This document shows positions 46,101 through 58,100 of a stretch of DNA of 64,000 nt, piece by piece. Under the pieces are notes generated by a model. It saw nothing but the letters and a program-made list of their open reading frames with translations, searched no databases and had not been told where the DNA came from. Position numbers and translations under genes: made by a program. The stretch comes from Undaria pinnatifida. Taxonomy: Eukaryota; Sar; Phaeophyceae; Laminariales; Alariaceae. The stretch lies in contig JABAKD010000018.1 in NCBI GenBank assembly GCA_012845835.1, positions 9,587,759 to 9,651,758 on the forward strand, in the 5' to 3' direction. Numbering within the stretch: the first letter of the stretch is position 1; each line of letters opens with the position of its first letter.

Positions 46101-49100
46101 ACAACATACTTGAAATTCCAGCGGGACAACTCCTGCAGTAGCCAAAAGGTTAACTCTCCGCACTGCAAAAACCTAATTACAGTGCTTATCCCCCACCTCT
46201 TCATCGGTCATGCTGGAGTACTCTTCCCCTTCCGGAATGGCCCCGAGAGGAGCCGCCGGGGGAGCGAGGGGTTTCGCCACGGAAGCCAGCTGAGGCGTTT
46301 CCTTCGAGCACATAGTGCTCCCCGTCTGAGGAGGCTTGTTGACTAGGGGAAACGGGGACACGGGGTGAAGACGGACACGATCAGAGTTCGGGCGCGATGG
46401 CGATCCCGAAGAGGGTGGAAGGGAGACAGCAAAGGAAACGCATCACGTTGTAGATTTTTAGTTTTGAATCGAGCCTTCTTGACGTCGTCGGGCGCCAAAC
46501 AACTCGGTCGTCATAACCGAAGACATTGAACACCTCGTCAGAAATGAGAAAAAAAGCAAATAATGACACCGTACGCTCATACAAATCACAGAAACAAACA
46601 AAACACACTCTTAGTCATCGTAGAAATCACAGCAGCAACCTACTGTCGAGGGTGAAAACCACGCCAAGGATGCTAAGAGCTGTGCGTCGTAAAAATAACT
46701 TAATGAGTAACAAGCGTACTAACAAATCCCTAAACGGCGCGCCGACTAGCTGCCTTTAGTCGGCAAGTCTGCTGGAACCCATGACCTCTATCTCGTTATA
46801 ACAGACAAGACAAGAAACACGCCTATATCTGATACAAAACTAGGCCAAAACGCCTACACGAAAACTAGGCCAACCCATTAAAAACAAGGCGAAAATAACA
46901 GGCCTACGATAGCACGTTCCGTCCTTGTTAACCGTCAACCCTCACGGGCAAATGACGACTACAACGATTATTACATTATCGGTAGGATCGGCGACACCAA
47001 GCAATGCGGGCTGATGGCTGATGGACTGGGAGGTCTTCAATCAAGAACCCGAACTACACTGCGAGGACTTGTGACACAAAAGCAACATCAAACTACAGTA
47101 CTCCTAGTGTGCTGCGTGCTCACACTTGACGGTTTCGAAGGCCGCACGTACCCAACGGCCAACAGTACAGTTAGTACAGCAGTAGTTAACCACTGCAAAA
47201 TCCAACCTACACAACTTCCAACTATATATTATAAAAAATGAAAATACGCTCCAGCTGTGAGATCGAAGATTTCGTCGAAACTCATCTTTGCAAGCTGTGT
47301 GTGATACTCCGATCGCGCGCATTACGAGTTGTGTGTCCTCATTAAGGATATAGGTCGGCGACTCCCCTTACAACTACAGTGTAGCTATCAGGGTCAACGG
47401 GATGATTCTAGTCAGTCTGTGCGCGGAAACTATAAAACCCGTTTCTGAGGGGGACAAAATCTGACAGCTGTGAAGGGAAATGTATCCTTTTATCAATTGA
47501 ATCTTGTAAGTCGAATAACCGGTGAGGGGGGTGGGGCGGAGTTTTGAAGGACGTGGGGGCCTGGTTTTGATCAAAAGCGAGCGGGTTTGGAGGGGGAGGG
47601 GGGGGGGGGGAAAGGGGGCAATTTGTGCATGTAAGCTATAAATCCTTTCGAGGGGATAAATCTGACGGTTTTGGCACCAGTTTATTATTGGGGCGGGGGG
47701 GGGGGGGGGGGGGGGGGGGCGTTGGGACGGGGGGGGGGGGGGGGGCGGGGGGGGCAGCTCAATATGTGCCTGGAAACTATACATTATTTTGAGGGGATAA
47801 ATGTGACGGTTTTGGAAATAATGCATCAGTTTATCATGTATATCCTGGGGTAAGTCGTACAATCAGTGAGTAAAGAGGGTGGAGTGTTCGAGGGGGTGGG
47901 GTTGGGATGGGTTGGGGGGGAGGTGGGGGGTGGGGGCGGGGTGGGGGGGGGGAGGAAGGGCTTTAGGTGAGGGGTTTGTTATACGTGTGGTGCTAGGTCT
48001 AGGCGATGGTGCGGGTGATGGGGAAGAAGGGGGCGTTCGAGGCGGGGGGGGGGGGGGGGACACAGCGGCATGGATGGCTCTCGAAAGATAATGAGGTGAT
48101 ATCCTGTGCGTGATATATATACACGGTTTGCCCCGCAAAAAAAGGCCCAGAGCAGTTATCATGCATCTATGGGCGAATGTACCGCGGGTACTACAAAATA
48201 AAATCCACAGTAATTCCAACGAATTCACATATTCCAAATAATTGATATACGTGAACTACTGCAACAATGCAAAAAAATACGAATTCCAGCCGAATTCAGT
48301 CGCCGACCTACCGGTACATCCTTCATGAGGACACACACCCCGTACTCGTACACGTGCGATCAGATAACTACACATAAAATACAACACACACAGCATGCAA
48401 AGATGAGTTTCGACGAAATCCTCGGTCTCACAGCAATACTGTGGTGTATTTTTAATAAGAATGACAAGCAGTGTGACCCCAAGAAGGCGGTTGCAGCTCC
48501 CATGAATCTGTGGACGAATATACAGCACCAAAACGCAACCTACACAAATTCCAAGCGGTTTGCATCTGAGAGCGAACGTACTACTGCAAAATTTAACTTA
48601 CACGAATATTAAGCATTGTGAACCAAAAAAGATACGGTTCCCATGCATCTATGTGGGCCATCCACTACTGAAAATTTTAACCTACAAAATTTGAACCAAT
48701 CTTTGTCCCCAATAATGAGGTCGTAGTTCCCACGCATCTCGTGTGGGCGAATGGGAAGAGTCTAGCACCGTGGGGGGCCCTCACCTCCTTTGCCCGAAGC
48801 CCCGACAAAGCCCCCGTCATGGTGCTTGCTGTGCGACGGGTACAGATGCTCGTCGAGGTGGGACAACCCGAACGAAGAAGGGCTGCGCTCCATGGCGTTG
48901 GTGTCGAGGAACGAGATGCCGAAGAACCCGAAAAAGTACGCCATGCACCCGGACCTGCGCAAAAAACGTAAGGGAGCATATCCACCAAGAGGGGATAGGG
49001 GGGGGGGGGGGTCGTAGGGCGATATAGTAAGTCATGTACCCGGACCTGTGCAAAAAATAGCGAGCCAAAAAGATTCGAACAATTGAGGGGGGGGCGTGAG

Positions 49101-52100
49101 ACAAAAAAGTAAGCCGTGCACCCGGACCTATCGACCAAGCATGCCAAACGCAAGGAATCATTTCGATCTATACAGGGGGCGAGGGGGGGGGGGGGGCGGG
49201 GGGGGGGGGGTGAAATCGTTAGGCGAACACGTACACCATGAATTCGAACCTGTCGAAAGAGAGCGCTTGACGTATGGAAGCTTTTCAAACAAGAGGGAAG
49301 TGGTGGGCGGATTTGCTAGGCGAAGAAGTACGCCATGCATCCAAACCTATCAAAACAGGTGCGCCAAATATAAGGGGGCGTTTCGAAACAGGCAAAGGGG
49401 GGATGCACGGGTAAGATGAATGAGTACGCCATGCACGAAGACTTATCGAATCGATACGCCAGACACAAGCAAGCATTTCGAAGAAGGCGGAGGGAGGTGG
49501 GCGGGACCGTTAAGTGGAGAAAAACGCCACAGACCCGGACCTGTCAAAATCCCAAGAACAGCACGACATTGAGATGTGCGCAACGAGCGCGTCCAACAAG
49601 GGGAGAGGGGTGGCCGACATGCAGCAACGAGTCATTCCGCGAAAAAACGTGCCCCAATGTTACAAATAATGCAGTTATACATTGCGCCCGACACGAGGAA
49701 GCGTTTCGAATAAGGGGGGGTGAGCGACAGCATGGCAACATTGGCAAAACAGTACATCATACACCCTCAAGCGTGCACCCAAGGATGCATCCTACGACCT
49801 ACGACAGCGCCTCGATTCTTGGTAGGATACAGCTCATCCTGCATCTCGTTGAACCCCCCAAGGCGCCTCGCGCTTCGTGGACGCAATGCCTTCCTGGTGG
49901 GTGAAAACCCGACGTACTCCGTCACGGCACTGCAGGGGTGCGAGGGTCTATGGCCTTACGGATATTGGGCATCATGATAGAATGATTAACCCCCCCCTCC
50001 CCTACGTGCTAATGCAATATATAAAAGAACCAACCGAGCGCCCAAATGTTACCAAGTATCTAGTAGGCGTACGAACGGTGCTCCGTCTCGAAAGGCATGC
50101 GACGTCCAAAGTCAAATGACTTGAGGCAACAAACAAATGAGTACTCATCCCCGCCCCCTCCCCCCCCACCCCAGCCCCGTTCTCTCACCAAATCACAAGG
50201 ATCGGGAACAGCCCGCCGTTGCCGCTCTCCGCATGGCTCATGGTCCGGTAGTTGAAGACCACGTACGTGATCGAGCAAACGAACAGCGCGATGACGAGGT
50301 AGTTGAGCATGCGCAGCACCTCCCATCTCGGCCTCGGTTCTCCGTTCCGTTGCTTCACCGGCCTGGACGTAACAGACAAGAGGCGGTCGGTCGGTCGGTC
50401 GGCCAGGAGGAATAACTAATAAGAAAATAAGAAGGCGGTAGGCCAGGAGGACATAAATAAGAAACAAGACCGCAGCAAAAGCAGTGCTATGTTGTGTAGC
50501 TCCTACCTGTACATATTGCTGGAATGTGTTCCCTCTTTTCGACTTGCTCCCGTGATATCAGGTGATATCAAGCGATATCAAGTGAAATCAAGTGATATCA
50601 AGTCAACCCCATCCCGAAGCGGAACCTCGCACTTTTCGTACCTTGAAAAGTATTTTTTTGCATGCCTGTACACCAAATAATGTCGAGTAGGCAAGGCAAG
50701 AGCACTGGTGCTTCTGTACCACCCCTACGGAGTCACACCCAACCGCACGCAGCACGGCAGCCACGGAAGGGGTCATACAGTTGTCCACCCAGTACTGAGT
50801 AGTAGGTGGCAAGCCCGTTGCGTGCTCTCTGTTTGGCTTGTGCTCTCGGCCGCGCAATATCATACTCGATCGCGCAGCCAAGAGCAAAAGGTGTTGCGCA
50901 TTTTTTTCAACCCTATGATTAATTCATGGCGAGGCATCTGCCTTGCCAAAACAATGGATCATCTTGACGGCATGCCTCGCGAGGGTAACTTCTGCACGCA
51001 GTAGAGTCGGATCTATCTCAAGCCCACGATGGAGTGTACACAGTACCCGCTCTAGACATGTCGCTTGCCGGATGTGCGCTGCACGCGAGCGCCTACAGCA
51101 GTGTGCAGCAGGAATAATTCTTGTGGCAGCCACGAGACGTAAGCACCTTTCTGGCAAATATTTCAAAGATATTCTTTTTTTTTATCTGTACACAAGTGCA
51201 TAAGCTCGTAGACACCAGCTGCTGTTGTATAGAACCCCCCCACCCCCCACCACCGTTCCTTTTTTTTCCCGCTCCCTCTTGCTCAAACGCCCCACTTAAC
51301 ATCGAATCTGCGAGAGTAATAAACACTTCCACGCACTTGATATCACCTCATTATCTTTCTAGAGCCATACATGCCGCTGCTGCAATTCACCCCCCCGCCC
51401 CCACGCCCTATCCTCACTGGTTGTACGACTTACAGGATAGGATTTATAGCTGCCACGCACAGTTGAGATTCCTCCCCCCCCCTCCCCCCTCCGCTCCCTC
51501 TATATCAAACCCAGGCCCCCACGTCCTTAAAAACTCCGCCCTCCCCTCACTGGATATTCGACTTACAGGATTCACGTGATAAACTGATGCATTTCCTTCC
51601 ACAGCTGTCATATTTTGTCCCCCTCAGAAACGGGTTTTATAGTTTCCGCGCACAGACTGACTAAAATCATCCTGTTGACCCTGATAGCTACACTGTAGGT
51701 GCAAGGGGAGTCGCCGACCTATATCCTTAATGAGGACACACAACCCGTAATACGCGCGATCGGAGTATCACACACAGCTTGCAAAGATGAGTTTCAACAA
51801 AACTTTCGATCTCACAGCTGGAGTGTATTTTCATATTTATAATATTACTTAATACGACCCCCAATGCTGCATTCGATTCCACGCTGCAAGGGAGACGAAC
51901 CCAACCGCACTCGAAATGCTCCTGTATTCCGCGGCGTACTCTCAGGCTCGTGCTTGTGACGTGCTTTTTGCCGTGAATAACAGAAACCAACCATCGACCG
52001 ATTTTGGATTTCACGTCGTTTCTTGACGGACTACATGTAGTAACTATTTTTTTCCAGCTGTTGGGATATCTCGCAACAGCGCGGGTCGCGGCCCATTACA

Positions 52101-55100
52101 CCCATCTTTGTCGCGAACACGACGGGCTGGGTGCAGTCCATCCTCTCGGTGGGGTTGCCGCGCCGCCGCGGACGCTCAGTGCTGGCGGCAAGATGCTAGG
52201 AGTCGTCAAAGTCAGAAACCAGCAATCAGCTGTCGACAGGATTGCAGCGCATACAAATACGTACATAAATACTGCACCTGGAATATAGACCGCAGCAAGC
52301 AGCCGGAACAGCAGTGCAAGTACATGTTTTTCAAATTTAACGCTTCCTCGACTTCGCCTTCACCGTTGACCACCTCACAGCAGCGCCGTGGCGCAAGCCT
52401 AAAGTTTGTTTCGAATGTACCTAGGGAATGTGCTGCAGACTCTACGCCCTAGGTGCGGTGGCTCTCCACCGCGCACCTTCTTGCTTTCCACGCTCGCGGG
52501 TTCGAGGTGCTCTCGTACTTCATTCAACCACAGGACGTATTACACAATTCCTCAGTCATTTGACAAGTGTTTGGCATGTTTTGTTGACCCTCCAAAACTC
52601 CAGTTCTTGGAATGCCTCGTGCAAACGCTGTTTGCAACCGATTAAGCCCATTTTTTGCGCGAGCACGACCGCCAATAAGTGGTCAATCTATCCTCCAGGT
52701 GGGCTGCAGCGACGTCGTGTTCTCTCGCACGCGCCCGAGCGTCACAAGTTATCATTCCTTGAGTGCAAACCCCACAAAAGCTGATATTCGAGAAAATTCA
52801 GAAGGTAGCCGCCATTATGCTTCCGAATATGGCCCCGCCCCACATGCCGAATACGGCAAATCGGTCTTAATGCAGGTAGCTTCGTCGGCCTTAAACACTT
52901 CAAGTTGAACAGTTACGGGCCTGGGCAGTCGTTTCGTTGGCCCTTTCGGTCCTTTCCTATCAGATAAAAATCAACTTCGTAGCTGACTCCAAATCGACTT
53001 TATATGGCATAACAGCATAACAGGCGATTAGGGACCTACTGAATAGGTCGTACATTGAAAAGAGGAGCGTGGCACCCGGACATGTTTTTTTGCGGGCACC
53101 CTCGCATTATTTGAGCGCGCCTCTACGGTCGCCTGATCGCCTTACACCTGAATGTTGCGTAATCCTCCCGCACTATGCGAGCAATCTTCCCCGTTGTGCC
53201 ATACCCATTGTGCTGATAGTAGTCCCGCACTTTTCGGGCAATCAAATCAATTTTCCCCGTCGTATGACATGATACCATACACCTTGCATTAACAGTAAAG
53301 GCATACAGACAGGTTTACAAATAGATCACATAGATATATAGTTCTTGTTGTGGTTTACGTATAAACGATGCTAGGTATATTCGAGTGCACGAGTAAGTAT
53401 CCGCGCAGAACATTGATAGGCCAGTTTCCCTGCCTTCCATACGCTGATACATCTGGTATTGCAGTTGCCTGATCACAAGCCGGAATATAGCTTTGGCCCC
53501 GGGCACGGGGAACGGGGTCGCCGGTTAATATCGTACCCAATACATTATGCGTCCTGCGAGATTGAACAGCACCGGCCATCCCAACGGTAGCTCTTTTACC
53601 GCTTGCAAACACTATTCCAAAACGCCAATTCCATGTAGATAAGTAGACTTCGAATGTGGCGTTTAAGGATGTTACGATGGGATCGAAAATAAACGTTGTT
53701 CGGTGTTCGCCCGTCGACATTGTAAATAAACAACAGGTAGGGGTGGATGGAGTGCGGAGATGCGACCCATATTCAAACACTTACAGAGCATGACATTCCA
53801 TTCTGACGGTAGCTCTTTTACCGCTTGCAAACACTATTCAAAAACACCAATTCCTTGTAGACAAGTAGAATTCGAATGTGGTGTTTTACGATGTTACGAT
53901 GCGATCGAAAATAAACGCTGTTCGGTGTTCGCCCGTCCACGTTATAAATAAACAACAGGTAGGAGTGGATGGAGTGCGGAGATGCGACCCATATTCAAAC
54001 ACTTACAGATCATGACACATTGTATATATATCGTACAGAAAAACATATGTGTAGATCTTGGACATCCTACCGACGAGCACGTACAAATGAGTACAGATCA
54101 CAAAGATCCAACCAAATCAGAGTACAGCGTGCTCACAAAGCCACGCAACTCGCATGATATCGCCACAACCCGTGTAGATCTCTACTCCAGAAACATTTAC
54201 GTATCATGCAGACCCTGTAGATCAGCCTTACGGAAACTTGTACGAATCGACTACACAGATGCGCGAAAGCAATCTATGTTGCCTGGAGATACGTACAGTG
54301 ATCTGATCTGTCCAACATGTGCGGTATTGACAACAAAACTCGGGAAACCGGGAAAGCGGAAGCCGGGGTCATGAGTTCGAAAGTACTGTTGTACTGCTGC
54401 AAAATACCGGTAGCATTTACTACCCCGTGTTTCGTAACCCATCACATGTACAGCAGTATTAAGCAAAGCCAACAGTTTGGGGCCTGATGGCTGTTGGTGT
54501 TCCAGGGGCTTCAAGTGGAAAATGTATTGGGAAAAAAACAAAAAAAAAGTGGCGATTGCATCGGCCACATCAAGCAGGTCGGGCTGCTCAGAGGTAGAAG
54601 AGGGTGTTCTCAAACACCCAAACTACGATACGCAAGGAGTTCTTCGACAAGTGCAGTACAAATCATGATATGATATGTACCAGGTGCTACAATTCGAAAT
54701 GAATCATACTATCCGTACCAGGGGGGTTTCGCCACGGCGGGCTGACGCCCGCCTGCGGCTCCGCGCATGCCCGTAAGACAGGTAGCAAACGAAGCGGAGA
54801 GGGACCGTAGAAGCGACCAAACACTGTCAAGGGGTACGATGTGGTATTGAATCAGTGCATAGTGTTGCAAGTATGAGGTGGAGCGAGTGTGGAGGGGGTT
54901 TGCGCATATTGAAGGGAGTAAGCAATGGAAAGGTCGGGAGGACGAGAAATCCATGATTGTTGTACCATATGCCAGATACATATGTACGAGTACCGGCGGG
55001 TAGAATCTAAGGACTACTACAACAGCAGCAGCAATAGCCAAACCACCTCGTACCTCGAACGTCCTGCTGCTGGATCATCATTTTCAGCAGTCCAACCATA

Positions 55101-58100
55101 TGTATCTGGACCTCTCTCCTCTCTTCTTCCCTGTATGCGAGTACTCCTATGTATGTCTTGATCACGACACTAGTGAATCACGCAGCTTGCAACGTTGGAT
55201 CTAGACCGCTCAACTGTTGAAACTCAGTATCGACCGCCCACTTGGTCGAACTCACGGATGACGTATTTGAAATACTTTCGCGAAAAACCAGTACAGCAGA
55301 GAGGCAGCTCGGGCACGGTGCAAGCACGCCAGAGGCCTCCTCCGACACAGGGGGGGTCAGGGAGCAAGATGAGGGAGTTTGGGCCGAGGGTTGATCCTCA
55401 TCGCAAGCTAATACGGCAAAACCTCAAAAATATGTCTAAGAAAAGCGGAGGGGCGTTCTCCGACTAGCAGCTGCAATTTTGTACATGTACTTATACTTGG
55501 TATTACTTTGTAACTGCGCCAAAGCCAGTAAACTGACTATATCAATACCAGGTAGTCAACAGCCGTACTGCGCGCGCTTGGACTGCTATTCTACTGACCG
55601 CTTTAGGACTCCAAATATCAAAGACATCGAAGAAAAGTGACGATTACAGCATGGGACACATGACGTGGGTACACGCGATACAAAAGCCCAGGTTGCTGGG
55701 GTAAAGGGGTGATTCCGACGTGCGAGGGAAGGAGATGCACGATGCACGCGCAGCATGCTCTTCCTATATAAGGTAGAAAAAATCGCACATATCGCTCTTT
55801 AAGGGTCACTAAACACCAAATACCGGGTATTAAAACGGTTCATGAGACCGCGCATGGGACATAATTTGGGTTGCTATAACTGTCGGCTGTGGGCCCTGTC
55901 ATCTTTATCATGCCCGAACCCCCCAACACTGCTTACTACGGAGTAAAATTTTCAAGGGGTTTTGAGATGGCCGACCATACGTCGCCCATCACAAGTAATT
56001 CGGTACGGCGTTAGTTTTTGTGTGTTGGTCACGAAATGACATTTTCGCATCTCCGTGACACGTGACACATGACACAACAACACAACGGGGTCAATTCCTT
56101 GGTTCAGCTTGCCCATTGCCCATGGCTCGAGCGAAGACCGTAGGACTACACAGCCGTTGAGACTGCGACCGAGGACGAGGTAGACACTGGCAGCTGGGTG
56201 CATATACCAGTACCACGTAATCAACGACTATGAAGCACTTGCACCAAATTTGGTACGTGGTCGCTCTGGGACCAAGCTTGAAGCTGTGCAAGCTATAGCT
56301 ATGGGCGTGACGCCAATGCGTCGGTGTCGTGTTCAAATTACAGCCCTCGTGAAGGCCGGCGACTCCCCAGGGTACCGGAAACGTCATGTAGGAAACGTCG
56401 ATGCTTCGTATGATGCCTTATTGGTCAGTTTTTAGGATCAGCTGTCACGTGGCGTCTTCGTTTCCTTTCCTTTCCTTGCTGCATTTTCGTTTCCTTCTCT
56501 TCTTTGCTTTCTATGGTATAGTCTTGACAGTATTATATTTTCAATTGCTTCGGTTCTTTCGTACGCTTGCGAATTGATTGAGCTCGCTGGTTGGTGATAT
56601 TTTCCTGTCACATCCCCCCTGGCGAGTTCACGTACTGACGTACTACGTGTCATATGTGGTTGACCATTTTTTTTTCGCCTGTATCCGGCGCTCTTGCGTT
56701 TTTCGAAACGCTGCGTGGCTTGCCTTCACCTCGGTACACCACCCTGCTGGCGAGTTATCTTCCTTGATTCGTTTTCTTTTCTCTCGTGTTCTCTTCTTCC
56801 TTAATACCTGGTCTAGCGTTGGGTTGCGAAAGCACCCGAGTTAAATCGACACACGACGCGTATGAAAATACGTGGAAGTGTGGTGAGCTAAAGCTTTATT
56901 TTTCCCCATCCGCCGGAGGATGGAAAAAAAAAACAGGTAATAAATAATAATACCTGGTACGTAATAATACCTGGTACGTAGAGTAGTCTCGTATACATAT
57001 TTTTTTCTCCTAGGATTTGTTCATTATTTGCTTTCCTTGGTGGCATGTGGTGTATCATACCTGGTAGTCGGTTTCAGCTGCGGGTCTTCAATGTACGTAA
57101 TACCAATACGGCCCTGATATGTACCACTAACGCTGGCTTCCGATCTCACCTTTACCGGTATCTTTTTCGTGGGGCATGTACGGCTTGCTCCAACTATTTT
57201 TTTTTACCACAGGTGTCGTAGTATGTTTTTGCTCATCCCACCTTCGAGTATTATTTTGGCATGTTTTCTTCTTCGTCCCTAGACGCAACTCAGATCCACG
57301 GTCACTAAGCTTACTAAGCTCAAAGCGCTCTTCTCCCCCCTCCCCACTACGGTACGTGCCGTCGTTTTTATCACCATAGGACTTCAGCCTTTTCTTCCTT
57401 TGTCTTCTCACGTCGAATCGCGCCTACCCACGCTGCTATTTAGGCGCTCTCAGGAGTTGATTCTTTCTATTTTTCTTAATTTCGCAAATACACTCGAAAG
57501 TCCGACCTACGTGGGATTCGAGCCCCCGAACCAACTCTACGAACAACTGTTCAGTACGCACCTGGTAGCGTTCGAGGGTAACCACTAGACTACCAGGGCG
57601 ACCGGCTTAGATACTGCTGTATGATACACCGGGTATATACGTTTTATGGTTTCCTTGTTTTTTTTCTTCCACTCCAGAGTGACTGGAGCCTGTCCTTTGA
57701 CCGCGGACTTATTTATGCGAACAATCATGAGCGTTGTTTCCACGAATGCACAAATAAGACAACATACGCATCAATTGATAAGAATGCGTCATCTGCCGGA
57801 GGCTCGAGAGACCAGACTCGTCGCGCCAATTCTCAGGCTTGCAAACTCAGCTGCTGCCGCTTTGCAAAAGCTGAGGCAGTGTTTCGTCGGTCGCGCGTCT
57901 CCAACATCATCTGGAACATTACCAGGTACATCCCAGTCAAGGATGCAGGTCTAAGGCTACCCTCCATTGTAGTACACCCTCGGGTTCAACATGATGACAG
58001 TCTTTCACGCACCGTGACTCGCTACGTACGTACTCGGCCCATGTGAGATGCAACGTCGACAAATCAAACCGACGAAATTGACGATGATATGTACGTACGT

